Assembly (NCBI RefSeq): GCF_014198245.1
Contig: NZ_JACIHE010000001.1
Coordinates: 62,001 to 126,000, forward strand
DNA: 64,000 bases
Direction: 5' to 3'
Origin: Bradyrhizobium sp. cir1
GTDB taxonomy: Bacteria; Pseudomonadota; Alphaproteobacteria; Rhizobiales; Xanthobacteraceae
Part shown: in pieces, positions 1-8,700 of the stretch
Numbering within the stretch: position 1 is the first letter of the stretch
Layout: each line of letters begins with the position of its first letter
Position numbers and translations under genes: made by a program
Notes under the pieces: generated by a model
The model's input: the letters and a program-made list of their open reading frames with translations, nothing else
Database searches by the model: none
Told to the model about the DNA's origin: nothing

Positions 1-425
1 GTTCGATCCTGCTCGAAAGCGCCATCGCCCTCGGCATCTTCGCGCTCGTTGCCGGCTGGCGTTTCACGCCGCCGCCGCGGACCATTGTTCCCGAGACGCC
101 GCTGGCGATCCACATCCACACCGACAAGGCGATGTTCCAAGTGCTGGTCTCGCCGGGGAAGCCCGGCGTCGACGACTTCGTGCTCCAGCTCATGACCGGC
201 GAGGGGGCGCCGCTTGGGGCGAAGGAGGTGACGTTGACCCTGAGCCTGCCGGAGCGCGGCATCGAGCCGATGGCGCGGGCCGCCGCACTCGGGCCGGACG
301 GCTACTGGCATGTGCGCCGGGTCGAGCTGCCATTCGCCGGCCGCTGGCATGTGCGGATCGATGCGCTGGTGACCGATTTCGAGCAGATCACGCTGGAAGA
401 CGATCTTGAGGTGGCGGCGCCGTAA
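1..425 (+). CDS. CopD-like copper resistance protein, C-terminal part (5' end outside window)
   Basis: An open frame enters from the left edge (first full codon at base 3) and ends at 425. The first residues form a membrane helix (ILLESAIALGIFALVAGW) followed by a proline-rich linker. About 100 residues of predicted beta structure follow, ending in WHVRIDALVTDFEQITLEDD. This resembles the periplasmic YtkA/FixH-like domain found at the end of CopC/CopD (YcnJ-type) copper proteins. In that family the membrane part is thought to move or handle copper. The N-terminal CopC/CopD portion is not in the window, so the assignment rests on the tail alone. proS follows 153 bp downstream on the same strand. 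Confidence 0.6.
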   Translation, partial: SILLESAIALGIFALVAGWRFTPPPRTIVPETPLAIHIHTDKAMFQVLVSPGKPGVDDFVLQLMTGEGAPLGAKEVTLTLSLPERGIEPMARAAALGPDGYWHVRRVELPFAGRWHVRIDALVTDFEQITLEDDLEVAAP

Positions 426-578
426 AGGCGTCCCGCTGCGGCTCAAGCTGAATCTGAAGGCAACGGAAAAATGACAAGGAATTCCGCTGCGTTAGCGGCT
501 TTTCCTGATTCCCGGTCTTGTGTTTTCGCTCCCAATCCGGTTTCACTGCAACCCCTCACTGATTCCCAGAGTGTTGCC

Positions 579-1898
579 ATGCGGTTGTCGCGGTTCTTTC
601 TGCCCATCCTGAAGGAAAATCCGAAAGAGGCGGAGATCGTCTCGCATCGGCTGATGCTGCGCGCCGGCATGATCCGGCAGGAGGCCGCCGGCATCTATGC
701 CTGGCTGCCGCTCGGCTTCCGCGTGCTGAAGAAGATCGAGCAGATCGTGCGTGAGGAGCAGGACCGTTCCGGCGCCATCGAGGTGCTGATGCCGACGCTT
801 CAGCTCGCCGACCTCTGGCGCGAGAGCGGCCGCTACGACGCCTACGGTCCGGAGATGCTGCGTATCGCCGACCGCCACAAGCGCGAGCTGCTGTACGGGC
901 CGACCAACGAGGAGATGATCACCGAGATCTTCCGCGCCTATGTGAAGTCCTACAAGAACCTGCCGCTGAATCTCTATCATATCCAATGGAAATTCCGCGA
1001 CGAGCAGCGTCCGCGTTTCGGCGTGATGCGCGGCCGCGAGTTCCTGATGAAGGACGCCTATTCGTTCGACCTCAACGAGGCGGCGGCGCGCGTTGCCTAC
1101 AACAAGATGTTCGTCGCCTATCTGCGCACCTTCGCGCGGATGGGGCTGAAAGCGATTCCGATGCGCGCCGAGACCGGCCCGATCGGCGGCGATCTCAGCC
1201 ACGAGTTCATCGTGCTCGCCGAGACCGGCGAATCCGGCGTGTTTATCAATCGCGACGTGCTGGACCTGCCGGTGCCCGGTGAAGACGTCGACTATGACAG
1301 CGACCTGACGCCGATCATCAAGCAGTGGACCTCGGTCTATGCCGCGACGGAAGACGTTCACGATGCGGCCCGGTTCGAGCAGGAAGTGCCGGCGGACAAG
1401 CGGGTCAACACCCGCGGCATCGAGGTCGGCCAGATCTTCTATTTCGGCACCAAATATTCCGAGCCCATGAAGGCGCTGGTGGCGGGCCCTGATGGTGTCG
1501 ACGTGCCGATCCATGGCGGCTCCTACGGCGTCGGCGTCTCGCGCCTGTTAGGCGCCATCATCGAGGCCTGCCATGACGATGCCGGCATCAAATGGCCCGA
1601 GGCCGTCGCCCCGTTCCGCGCGGTGGTGCTCAACCTCAAGCAGGGCGATGCCGCGGTCGATGCGGCCTGCGAGAAGCTCTATGCCGAGCTCCAGGCAAAG
1701 GGCGTCGACGTGCTCTACGACGACACCGACCAGCGCGCCGGCGCCAAATTCGCTGCCGCCGACCTGATCGGCATCCCCTGGCAGATCATGATCGGGCCGA
1801 AGGGGCTCGCCGACGGCAAGGTCGAGATCAAGCGGCGCAGCGACGGCTCCCGCGAGACGATGTCGCCTGCGGACGCGGTCGCAAGACTTGTGGGCTGA
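579..1898 (+). CDS. proS: Prolyl-tRNA synthetase
   Basis: Class II aminoacyl-tRNA synthetase that charges tRNA-Pro in the cytosol. At 439 residues it is the short alphaproteobacterial form without the editing insertion. Visible class II features are the motif 2 region ([20 protein letters not shown]), the TNEEM loop and the motif 3 region ([17 protein letters not shown]), followed by an anticodon-binding domain ([19 protein letters not shown]...). The frame stays open up to an ATG at 471. The ATG at 579 is preferred because the family starts with [13 protein letters not shown] and the extra 36 residues are low-complexity with no family match. The lol genes follow 90 bp downstream, a common alphaproteobacterial arrangement. 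Confidence 0.95.
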   Translation: MRLSRFFLPILKENPKEAEIVSHRLMLRAGMIRQEAAGIYAWLPLGFRVLKKIEQIVREEQDRSGAIEVLMPTLQLADLWRESGRYDAYGPEMLRIADRHKRELLYGPTNEEMITEIFRAYVKSYKNLPLNLYHIQWKFRDEQRPRFGVMRGREFLMKDAYSFDLNEAAARVAYNKMFVAYLRTFARMGLKAIPMRAETGPIGGDLSHEFIVLAETGESGVFINRDVLDLPVPGEDVDYDSDLTPIIKQWTSVYAATEDVHDAARFEQEVPADKRVNTRGIEVGQIFYFGTKYSEPMKALVAGPDGVDVPIHGGSYGVGVSRLLGAIIEACHDDAGIKWPEAVAPFRAVVLNLKQGDAAVDAACEKLYAELQAKGVDVLYDDTDQRAGAKFAAADLIGIPWQIMIGPKGLADGKVEIKRRSDGSRETMSPADAVARLVG

Positions 1899-1988
1899 TA
1901 AGCCTGGTCGGCTGAATATTGTTCATCGCCCGATATCGCGGCCGCCAATCCGGCCACAATTGACCCCGAATCATGGGATTATCGAGCG

Positions 1989-3269
1989 ATGGACGAGACC
2001 ATGACTGAAACCGTGCAAACCGCGCCTTTTGCGCCATTCGAGTGGATGCTGTCGGCGCGCTACCTGCGGGCGCGCCGCAAGGAGGGATTCATCTCGGTCA
2101 TCGCCGGGTTCTCGTTCCTCGGCATCATGCTGGGCGTGGCGACGCTGATTATCGTCATGGCCGTCATGAACGGCTTCCGCAAGGAACTGCTCGACAAGAT
2201 CCTGGGGCTGAACGGCCACATCCTGGTGCAGCCGCTGGAATCGCCGCTGACGGACTGGAAGGACGTTGCCGACCGCCTCAGCCAGGTGAAAGGTATCCGG
2301 CTCGCCGCGCCCGTGGTGGACGGCCAGGCGCTGGCGTCCTCGCCGTGGAACGCCTCGGGCGTCCTGGTGCGCGGCATCCGCTCCGATGATCTCAACAACC
2401 TCACCTCGATCGCCAAGAACATCAAGCAGGGCTCGCTCGAGGGTTTTGACGAGGGGCAGGGGGTCGCGATCGGCCGGCGCCTTGCCGACCAGCTGTCGCT
2501 GCATGCCGGCGACAGCATCACGCTGGTGGCGCCCAAGGGCGCAGTCACGCCCATGGGCACGACGCCGCGTATCAAGCCGTACAAGATCGTCGCCGTGTTC
2601 GAGATCGGCATGTCCGAATACGATCTCGGCTTCGTGTTCATGCCGCTCGCGGAGGCGCAGGCCTATTTCAACCGCAGCAACGACGTCACCTCGATCGAGG
2701 TGTTCACCACCAATCCCGACCAGATCGTCGCCTTCCGCCAGGCCGTGACGGAAGCGGCGGGACGGCCGGTGTTCCTGGTCGACTGGCGGCAGCGCAATTC
2801 GACCTTCTTCAACGCGCTCCAGGTCGAGCGCAATGTGATGTTCCTGATCCTGACCATGATCGTGCTGGTCGCAGCCCTCAACATCGTCTCCGGCCTCATC
2901 ATGCTGGTGAAGGACAAGGGCAGCGACATCGCGATCCTGCGCACCATGGGCGCCTCGCAGGGCTCGATCATGCGCATCTTCCTGATCACGGGCGCCTCGA
3001 TCGGCGTGGTCGGCACGCTGGTCGGGTTCGTCGTCGGCCTCGTGATCTGTCTCAACATCGAGTCCATCAGGCAATTCCTGTCCTGGCTGACCAGCACCGA
3101 GCTGTTCTCGCCAGAGCTCTACTTCCTGTCGAAGCTGCCCGCCGAGATCGATATCGGCGAGACCACGGCGGTCGTCATCATGGCGCTGACGCTGTCGTTC
3201 CTGGCGACGCTGTACCCGTCCTGGCGCGCCGCGCGCCTCGATCCCGTCGAAGCGCTCCGGTACGAGTGA
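1989..3269 (+). CDS. lolC: Lipoprotein-releasing ABC transporter permease (LolC/LolE family)
   Basis: Inner-membrane permease of the Lol system, which releases outer-membrane lipoproteins to the periplasmic carrier. It has 426 residues with the standard layout: an N-terminal helix ([29 protein letters not shown]), a large periplasmic domain (about residues 55-270) and three C-terminal helices ending in [18 protein letters not shown], the FtsX/MacB signature. An alternative in-frame ATG lies at 2001. Only one permease gene is present, as is usual in alphaproteobacteria where one LolC/E-type protein may form a homodimer. The ATPase gene lolD starts 7 bp downstream, so the two are certainly one operon. 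Confidence 0.92.
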   Translation: MDETMTETVQTAPFAPFEWMLSARYLRARRKEGFISVIAGFSFLGIMLGVATLIIVMAVMNGFRKELLDKILGLNGHILVQPLESPLTDWKDVADRLSQVKGIRLAAPVVDGQALASSPWNASGVLVRGIRSDDLNNLTSIAKNIKQGSLEGFDEGQGVAIGRRLADQLSLHAGDSITLVAPKGAVTPMGTTPRIKPYKIVAVFEIGMSEYDLGFVFMPLAEAQAYFNRSNDVTSIEVFTTNPDQIVAFRQAVTEAAGRPVFLVDWRQRNSTFFNALQVERNVMFLILTMIVLVAALNIVSGLIMLVKDKGSDIAILRTMGASQGSIMRIFLITGASIGVVGTLVGFVVGLVICLNIESIRQFLSWLTSTELFSPELYFLSKLPAEIDIGETTAVVIMALTLSFLATLYPSWRAARLDPVEALRYE

Positions 3270-3276
3270 GGGGCTG

Positions 3277-3978
3277 ATGGAGCAGCAGGGGGCGGAAGAC
3301 GTACCGGTCATTTATCTCCACGAGATAAAGCGGCAGTACTTGCAGGGCGAGGTGCCGCTGACGATTTTGGACGGCGCCAAGCTCGCGCTGTGGGCGGGAC
3401 AGTCGGTCGCGCTGGTGGCGCCGTCAGGCTCGGGCAAGTCGACGCTGCTGCACATTGCCGGGCTGCTCGAAGCGCCGGACTCCGGCGAGGTCTATGTCAA
3501 CGGCGCGCCGACCTCGCAGTTGCCCGACATCGAGCGCACCCAGCTGCGCCGCACCGATATCGGCTTCGTCTACCAGTCGCACCGGCTGCTGCCGGAGTTC
3601 TCGGCGCTCGAGAACGTGATGATGCCGCAGATGATCCGCGGCCTGAAGAAGTCCGAGAGCGTCAAGCGCGCCAAGGAGATCCTCGGTTATCTCGGCCTCG
3701 GCGACCGCATCACCCATCGTCCCGCGGAGCTGTCGGGCGGCGAGCAGCAGCGCGTCGCCATCGCGCGCGCGGTGGCCAATGCGCCGCGCGTGCTGTTCGC
3801 GGACGAGCCGACCGGCAACCTCGATCCGCACACGGCCGATCACGTCTTCCAGGCCCTGATGCAGCTGGTCAAGGCAACCAAGGTTTCCATGCTGATCGCG
3901 ACCCACAACATGGAGCTCGCCGGCCGCATGGACCGGCGCGTCTCGCTGTCGGACGGCCAGGTGATCGAGCTCGAATAA
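3277..3978 (+). CDS. lolD: Lipoprotein-releasing ABC transporter ATP-binding protein
   Basis: ATPase of the Lol lipoprotein exporter, working on the cytoplasmic face with the permease encoded 7 bp upstream. All ABC motifs are visible: Walker A (APSGSGKST), Q-loop ([10 protein letters not shown]), signature LSGGEQQR, Walker B with D-loop ([12 protein letters not shown]) and the switch histidine (IATHN). Length 233 residues is normal for LolD. The first residue of the P-loop is Ala instead of the usual Gly, which is tolerated in this family. A 128 bp gap then separates it from the convergent dehydrogenase, so the operon probably ends here. No clear rho-independent terminator is seen in the gap. 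Confidence 0.95.
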   Translation: MEQQGAEDVPVIYLHEIKRQYLQGEVPLTILDGAKLALWAGQSVALVAPSGSGKSTLLHIAGLLEAPDSGEVYVNGAPTSQLPDIERTQLRRTDIGFVYQSHRLLPEFSALENVMMPQMIRGLKKSESVKRAKEILGYLGLGDRITHRPAELSGGEQQRVAIARAVANAPRVLFADEPTGNLDPHTADHVFQALMQLVKATKVSMLIATHNMELAGRMDRRVSLSDGQVIELE

Positions 3979-4106
3979 AACTGCGAAAACAACCCCATGC
4001 ACAGTAGCCTGCGATTGCCGGCTACGCGCGGGGGTGATGTCTCCCAGCCATTTGACCTGCCGGGCAAATCCGCCGCGACGGCGCACCGCCGCGGCGGGCG
4101 GGCCAG

Positions 4107-5186
4107 TTACGGCCTGATGACCGTCAATTTGAATGGCCCGCCATTGGCCGCGGCATGCGCCACCGCCTCATTGGCATGATCGAGGTCGAAGGCCGTCGTC
4201 TCGTATTCCTCCAGTCGCAAAAGCCCTGAGCGCACCAGCGCGATCAGGCGGGCCGCTGCATCCGGCGGATACATCCAGACGCCGTGGATGCTGATGCAGT
4301 TGCGCATGATCCAGGGGTAGGGCAACTCAAGTCCTGCGCCGCCGGCCATGCCGACGCCGCCCATCAGTACGACGCGGCCATAGGCGCGCACCGTCAGGAC
4401 CGCCGAGCGCACGACAGTCGGGCTCACCGAGGGCGGCATGATGTCGAACACGCAGTCGATCGGGCCCGGCGCGGCGCGCTTCATGGCTTCGCGGTCATCG
4501 TCCTCGTTACCGGTGAGCTTGACCGGCTTCACGCGGGCACCGAAACGGCGGACGAGGTCGGCGAGGATTTTTTCGTTGCGGCCCGGCGTCACCACGCAGG
4601 CTGCGCCCATCGCCAGCGCAACGGACACTGCCGCGCTGCCGAAGTTGCCAGTGGCCCCGCTGACCAGCACGGTCTCGCCTGGCTGAAGGTTCGCCGCGAG
4701 GAACCCGCCATAGGGCACCAGCAGCGTACCCAGCGCGCACCATTGCGTCGCTTCCTCTGATGTGATCGTGCCGAGGCGTTTGACGTTCTCCGTCGGCACG
4801 CGCATCTGCTCGGCAAACGAGCCGTGACGAAAATGCTGTTGCAGGCGCATGCCGCCGGGACCGGCGGCGGTGAGGCCTTGCAGGGCGATATCGGGCGCCA
4901 CGGCGTCGTCGCGCGAGCGCACCGTCGGGTCGCAGAACACCCAGTCGCCGATCGCAAGCTTGGTCGCGTCCGGGCCGATCGCGCGGACCCGGCCGATGCC
5001 GCCCGGGCCTGGGATGATCGGAAGATCGAGCGCGTAGTTGCGTTCCCCGCTGAAGACCTCGTTCATATAGGACAGCACGCGCGTGGCGACGACGTCGATG
5101 ACGACCTCGCCGGTGCCGAGCACCGGGTCGGGGGCAGTCTCGATCGCCAGCGGCGAGCCGAAGGATTTGAGCACGGCAGCTTTCAT
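4107..5186 (-). CDS. Medium-chain dehydrogenase/quinone oxidoreductase-like protein (zinc-independent)
   Basis: NAD(P)H-dependent oxidoreductase of the MDR superfamily, about 359 residues. The N-terminal GroES-like fold (MKAAVLKSFGSPLAIE...) is followed by a Rossmann domain with the motif VSGATGNFGSAAVSVA. The catalytic-zinc cysteine of alcohol dehydrogenases is absent (ATRVLSYMNEV at that place) and the GHE motif is replaced by GPGGIG. It is therefore more like a quinone oxidoreductase or reductase than a zinc alcohol dehydrogenase. The substrate cannot be told. The start is taken at the ATG at 5186; a GTG three codons upstream is also possible. It is divergent from a truncated XRE-regulator copy and shares its promoter box (5244-5269). 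Confidence 0.8.
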   Translation of the reverse strand: MKAAVLKSFGSPLAIETAPDPVLGTGEVVIDVVATRVLSYMNEVFSGERNYALDLPIIPGPGGIGRVRAIGPDATKLAIGDWVFCDPTVRSRDDAVAPDIALQGLTAAGPGGMRLQQHFRHGSFAEQMRVPTENVKRLGTITSEEATQWCALGTLLVPYGGFLAANLQPGETVLVSGATGNFGSAAVSVALAMGAACVVTPGRNEKILADLVRRFGARVKPVKLTGNEDDDREAMKRAAPGPIDCVFDIMPPSVSPTVVRSAVLTVRAYGRVVLMGGVGMAGGAGLELPYPWIMRNCISIHGVWMYPPDAAARLIALVRSGLLRLEEYETTAFDLDHANEAVAHAAANGGPFKLTVIRP

Positions 5187-5346
5187 GATGTTCACCTCAA
5201 AATGGGATGAGGCAAATGTGCGCCGTCTCGGACGGGTCAGAAAGGCCTGGTATTATCCTAGTATTATCCAGACCCTCCATCGCCGGGGGCGATACCATGG
5301 CCGCCCCGCGCCGCGTCGAATTCGGCGATTTCCCCAGGTCCCGCCG
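5071..5346. repeat. Junction duplication, copy A (dehydrogenase 5' end + XRE regulator 5' end)
   Basis: This stretch is clearly related, with scattered substitutions and small indels, to 7051-7321. Both copies run from the dehydrogenase N-terminal codons, across the divergent promoter, into the first 17 codons of the XRE regulator, and similarity stops abruptly after the shared aggtcccgccg (5336-5346; 7311-7321). In copy A the dehydrogenase is intact and the regulator is truncated; in copy B it is the reverse. The segment between the copies (5347-7050) carries the epoxide hydrolase. Confidence 0.85.
5244..5269. promoter_or_regulatory. Candidate operator/promoter box, copy A
   Basis: A 22-bp block (5244-5265) is identical to 7224-7245 although flanking sequence has drifted, so it is under constraint. 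In copy A it holds a perfect direct repeat GTATTATCC-TA-GTATTATCC (5250-5269). It lies about 60 bp upstream of the dehydrogenase start and about 30 bp upstream of the stump of the XRE regulator. It could be the XRE regulator's binding site, a promoter -10 element, or both. Confidence 0.55.
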
Positions 5347-5404
5347 AGTTCGACCGGCGCCAGCACAGCGCCAACCGGTTCTCCTACTCAACGCAGCGAC
5401 TTGA
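5297..5404 (+). pseudogene. Truncated copy of the XRE-family regulator (first 17 codons)
   Basis: The reading frame begins M-A-A-P-R-R-V-E-F-G-D-F-P-R-S-R-R, matching the intact regulator at 7272 (M-A-D-P-R-R-V-E-F-G-D-F-L-R-S-R-R). It then diverges completely at 5347 and stops at 5404, inside the 3' end of the convergent epoxide hydrolase gene. No helix-turn-helix remains, so it cannot bind DNA as a regulator. It is the broken end of the duplicated junction. Confidence 0.8.
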
Positions 5405-6698
5405 ATGCCGCCCGCATCTCCGCGGCGAAGAGCTGTGGCTGCTCCCATGCTGCGAAATGGCCGCCCTTGTCGACCTCGTTGAAGTAATGCAGCGTCGGAT
5501 AGGCGCGCTGCGTCCACGTCTTCGGCGCGCGATAGATCTCGGCGGGGAACACTGTTACCGCGACTGGGACCTTGATCTCCGTGGTCCTCTGCGCGGCGGA
5601 GCTGAAGTTGTTGTTGTTGTTTTCCCAGTAGAAGCGGCTCGCCGACGCGCCGGAGTCGGTCAGCCAGTACAGCGAGATGGCGTCGAGGATTTCGTCCTTC
5701 GTGAGCACGCGCTCGGGCTCGCCGTTGCTGTCCGTCCACTCGGCGATTTTCTCGTACATGAATGCAGCAAGCGTCGCAGGCGAGTCGCAAAGCCCGTAGC
5801 CGATCGTCTGTGGGCGCGTCACCATCATCGCCCCGTAGGCCGCACTTCGAGCAAAGAACTTGCTCAAGGTCTCGAACGCCACGCGTTCTGGCTCCGGAAG
5901 GCCGACAGGCGGCGCGTCGCCGGCGTTAATTCCCTTGACGTATTCGGCAGGTACGGTGGGCGGCATATTGACGTGGATACCTAATAGGCCGGCGGGCTGC
6001 TGACGCGCAAGCGCGTCGGAGATGACCGAGCCGTGGTCACCGCCCTGTGAGACATATCGGGTGTATCCGAGCCGCTTCATGAGCACGTCCCAGGCGCGAG
6101 CCACACGCTCAGGGCCCCATCCGAGTTCGCGCGGTTTCGCCGAAAAGCCGTAGCCGGGAATCGAAGGGATGACGACGTGAAAGGCATCGTCCGCGTGCGC
6201 GCCGTGCGCCACCGGGTCGGTCAGCGGCCCGATGGTCTTGATCATTTCGAGGATCGAGCCCGGCCAGCCGTGCGTGATAACGATGGGCAGCGCGCCGGGG
6301 TGGCGCGAGCGGACATGAATGAAATGGATGTCGAGACCATCGATCTGCGTGATGAACTGCGGCAGTTGGTTCAGTCGCTTCTCGATCTTGCGCCAGTCGT
6401 AAGAATTGGCCCAGTAGTCGCAAAGTGCTTGCAGCCGCGCGAGCTGCACGCCCTGTGATGTGTCGGGCACCGTCTCGCGATCGGGCCAACGCGTTGCGCC
6501 GATACGCCGGCGCAAGTCGTCGAGGGCCGAGTCTGGGATGTTGATCGTGAACTCACGGATGCGGGTGTCGCCTGCGGCGCTTTCAGCGACTTGTGCGGAT
6601 GACGCACTTGCCGCGAACGGAAAGCTGAGACCCATAGTACCGATCAGCGACGTCGCAATGAAGCTTCGCCGACCGATTCCAGTGTTCGTGACAGACAT
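5388..6698 (-). CDS. Epoxide hydrolase family alpha/beta-hydrolase with Tat-type signal
   Basis: Soluble epoxide hydrolase-type enzyme of 436 residues that opens epoxides to diols through an alkyl-enzyme ester. The N-terminus has a twin-arginine signal (GRRSFIATSLIGTMGLSFPFAASA), so export to the periplasm is predicted. The EHN lid domain (about 45-155, REFTINIPDSALDDLRRRI...TRWPD) precedes the hydrolase core. The core has the oxyanion motif HGWPGS (143-148), the nucleophile Asp221 in GGDHGS and the catalytic His414 in KGGHFAAWEQP. All expected residues are present, so it should be active; the substrate is unknown. It lies in the 1.7 kb segment between two direct copies of the dehydrogenase/regulator junction, suggesting it was inserted there. 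Confidence 0.88.
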   Translation of the reverse strand: MSVTNTGIGRRSFIATSLIGTMGLSFPFAASASSAQVAESAAGDTRIREFTINIPDSALDDLRRRIGATRWPDRETVPDTSQGVQLARLQALCDYWANSYDWRKIEKRLNQLPQFITQIDGLDIHFIHVRSRHPGALPIVITHGWPGSILEMIKTIGPLTDPVAHGAHADDAFHVVIPSIPGYGFSAKPRELGWGPERVARAWDVLMKRLGYTRYVSQGGDHGSVISDALARQQPAGLLGIHVNMPPTVPAEYVKGINAGDAPPVGLPEPERVAFETLSKFFARSAAYGAMMVTRPQTIGYGLCDSPATLAAFMYEKIAEWTDSNGEPERVLTKDEILDAISLYWLTDSGASASRFYWENNNNNFSSAAQRTTEIKVPVAVTVFPAEIYRAPKTWTQRAYPTLHYFNEVDKGGHFAAWEQPQLFAAEMRAAFKSLR

Positions 6699-7050
6699 AA
6701 ATCATTCTCCAGTTCTCTCGTCTCCCTTGGAGAGAGCGAGGGGGAGACAGCACCGCACCCATGTGCCGCAATGTCGTGCAACGACGATTTGAGACATCCG
6801 AGATAAGGCCGTGCAGTTCATCTGCCCTCGTTCTTTGCAGGGTCACATTGGATCGCTCGGATCACCGGTCGCGGGCAGCCCGGTCGCGAGAAGCGCGCCG
6901 GTGCACGAGGGCCTGCGAACCGAGACCGCTGTACAGGGATCGAAAGACGCGCGCTTTCGATATCGCACGTCTTTCTGTCTATTCCACGAAGGATGCCTGG
7001 CGTTGCCTGCGTTGTCGTTGCTTGAATTGCGAGCCGGTTGCGCACGGCCA
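6699..7050. other. Non-coding stretch upstream of the epoxide hydrolase
   Basis: About 350 bp with no convincing gene on either strand; open frames here lack family features and ribosome-binding sites. It must contain the epoxide hydrolase promoter. A small inverted repeat, CGAAAG-N7-CTTTCG, lies near 6940-6962. Its right edge abuts the start of junction copy B. Confidence 0.5.
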
Positions 7051-7166
7051 GACAGTACGCGCGCGGCGCGACGTCGACGATGGCCTCGCCGGTGTCGAGC
7101 ACCGGTTCGGTGGCCATTCTCGATCAGCAGCGGCGAAGCCGGGGATTCGAGCATGGCAGCTGTCGT
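7051..7166 (-). pseudogene. 5' stump of a second copy of the medium-chain dehydrogenase
   Basis: Minus-strand translation is recognisably the N-terminus of the dehydrogenase at 4107-5186 (compare EPVLDTGEAIVDV with DPVLGTGEVVIDV). The start codon has changed from ATG to ACG, a frameshift separates the first ~20 residues from the rest, and homology ends near 7051. It is a dead remnant and part of junction copy B. Confidence 0.75.
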
Positions 7167-7223
7167 GACGTGCACCTCAAGGTGTGGTGAAGCGAAGATG
7201 CGCCGCTCTTGAAGGATCAGGAG

Positions 7224-7249
7224 GGCCTGGTATTATCCTAGTATTTGGA
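7224..7249. promoter_or_regulatory. Candidate operator/promoter box, copy B
   Basis: Contains the same 22 bp as 5244-5265. The second half of the direct repeat has degenerated (GTATTATCC-TA-GTATTTGGA). It lies 27 bp upstream of the XRE regulator ATG at 7272, so it probably sets regulator expression, perhaps through autoregulation. Confidence 0.5.
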
Positions 7250-7271
7250 CTCTCCATCGAGGACACTGATC

Positions 7272-8045
7272 ATGGCTGACCCACGCCGCGTCGAATTCGG
7301 CGACTTCCTCAGGTCCCGCCGTGAAAAGCTGTCACCGAAGACCGTTGGCCTTCCGGCAGGCCGCCGGCGCCGCACCGCAGGGCTCCGCCGCGAGGAGGTC
7401 GCCCATCTCGCCGGCATCGGCGTCGACTGGTACATCCGCCTCGAGCAGGGCCGCACCGTCAGCCCTTCGGTCACGACGATCGACGCGCTGGCCCGCGCGC
7501 TGCGCCTCTCGAAGACCGAGCACGCGCATCTCAAGGCGCTGGCGCGCGATGGCGCCAGGGGCGCCTTCGTGCGGGAGACCGTGCCGGCGCCGATCCAGCG
7601 GATGATCCAGAGCCTGACGCAGCCGGCCTACATCACTGGGCGGCGCTGGGACGTGCTGGCCTGGAACGAGGCGGCCGAGGTGGTCTTCGGGTTCGGGCAG
7701 TTGCCCGAGCAGGATCGCAACACGCTGCTGCTGGTGTTGACCAACAAGCAGACGCGAAAATTCTACGGCGCGAGCTGGACCGATGTGGCCAGGAGCATGG
7801 TCGCGATGTTCCGCGCCACCCACGACGTCTGGGCCGGCGATCCCGCCTTCACCGAGCTGCTCACGCGGCTGCGTCAGGGCAGTCCGGAATTCGTCAAATG
7901 GTGGGAGGCGCATGATATCCGCAGCACCTCGTCGGGCCTCAAGACCATGAACCATCCGACCAAAGGCCTGCTCCGGTTCGAGCACACGAGCTTCCAGGCC
8001 AACGACGATCCCGCGCTGAAGCTCGTGATCTACACGCCGGTGTGA
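7272..8045 (+). CDS. XRE-family transcriptional regulator with MmyB-like ligand-binding domain
   Basis: A DNA-binding regulator of 257 residues. An N-terminal Cro/C1-type helix-turn-helix (about 33-85, TAGLRREEVAHLAGIGVDWYIRLEQGR) is followed by a PAS-like ligand-binding domain of the MmyB type (QPAYITGRRWDVLAWNEAAEVVFG...). Such regulators usually sit divergent from an oxidoreductase gene and control it. Here the partner next door is only a stump, while the intact dehydrogenase lies 2 kb away under an identical promoter box. The start at 7272 is chosen because the ATG follows the gap expected from copy A (ATG at 5297) and begins the conserved MADPRRVEFGDFLR. The ligand is unknown. Confidence 0.88.
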   Translation: MADPRRVEFGDFLRSRREKLSPKTVGLPAGRRRRTAGLRREEVAHLAGIGVDWYIRLEQGRTVSPSVTTIDALARALRLSKTEHAHLKALARDGARGAFVRETVPAPIQRMIQSLTQPAYITGRRWDVLAWNEAAEVVFGFGQLPEQDRNTLLLVLTNKQTRKFYGASWTDVARSMVAMFRATHDVWAGDPAFTELLTRLRQGSPEFVKWWEAHDIRSTSSGLKTMNHPTKGLLRFEHTSFQANDDPALKLVIYTPV

Positions 8046-8098
8046 GGCGTGAAGACACGGAGGTCCACCGCCGGCTTTCAGCGGCGCCCGGGGCTGCA

Positions 8099-8347
8099 TC
8101 AATGCTTCAGCGTCTCGACCTCGAAAGTGAACCTGACCTGCATCACGGGGCCGCCGGCGTCGCGGACCTCGATCGCCATGTGGCGCGTGCCATTCACGGG
8201 AGCGGACGAGCAGGCCTCGTCTCGCGCCATATCGGCCAATGACTTGGCGGCCTCGACCTGGGCTGCTCGAAGGCCGGAAAGCTCGAGACCTTCCTCGTCG
8301 AGGGCCAGCTCATCGTCGTCCCGAAGATCGAAATAGTAACGTGGCAT
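8099..8347 (-). CDS. Small DUF6894-type protein
   Basis: An 82-residue cytosolic protein starting MPRYYFDLRDDDELALDEEGLELSGLRAAQVEAAKSLADMARD. It matches the compact DUF6894 pattern that is abundant in Bradyrhizobium and relatives: a YYFD strand, an acidic stretch, then an alpha-helical AA..A...L segment and a C-terminal strand pair. Its function is unknown in all cases I know of. It is convergent with the XRE regulator (53 bp between the stops) and has no obvious operon partner. Confidence 0.75.
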   Translation of the reverse strand: MPRYYFDLRDDDELALDEEGLELSGLRAAQVEAAKSLADMARDEACSSAPVNGTRHMAIEVRDAGGPVMQVRFTFEVETLKH

Positions 8348-8700
8348 CCTCAGATCTCCAATGCCAGTCGCTCACCAGCGCTTTCGCGCCACGTCTCTTC
8401 ACGTTGCGCGTTATTGGCCTTTCTCTGCCGCTTCGCAGCGAGCTGCCAGCAGGCGTCGTGGGCGAGCGGATCGAGCGCGGCATCGTTCCGCCTGGAGGCG
8501 TCACGACTCGCATCGGTCCCATCGCGCGAAGCTCCCGCGATGCGTCCTCTTTAACATAAGCTAATGCCGGCACACTCGTTCCTCCCGGAACCAACGCAAG
8601 AGCTGTGCGAATTTCGATCCGACAGGTTCGGTCAGTGTTGCTGTCTGAAGCATCGGCGGACGTCTTGAGCCGTCGCATTGAAGGCTTCGGCCGGGATCGT
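8348..8700. other. Intergenic stretch without a recognisable gene
   Basis: About 350 bp. Frames open on both strands lack family motifs and good ribosome-binding sites. A short inverted repeat (GTTCC-TCC-GGAAC) lies near 8579-8591. Nothing else could be supported. Confidence 0.5.

Larger units (their letters stand above)
7051..7321. repeat. Junction duplication, copy B (dehydrogenase stump + intact XRE regulator start)
   Basis: Second copy of the ~275 bp junction described at 5071-5346, in the same orientation. Here the regulator continues intact to 8045 and the dehydrogenase side is decayed. The two copies form imperfect direct repeats around the epoxide hydrolase segment. Confidence 0.85.

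Noticed and set aside
543-1514. Long open frame on the minus strand opposite proS
   Set aside because: Shadow of proS in high-GC DNA: Arg/His/Asp-rich composition, no family motif, and proS is certain.
6761-7212. Plus-strand frames in the gap before the XRE regulator
   Set aside because: They cross the dehydrogenase stump and the shared operator region and have no homologous pattern; explained by the junction duplication.
8560-8610. Candidate EcfG-type stress promoter (GGAAC element)
   Set aside because: No CGTT at the required 16-17 bp spacing on either strand; same negative result before the SPW and DUF2171 genes.
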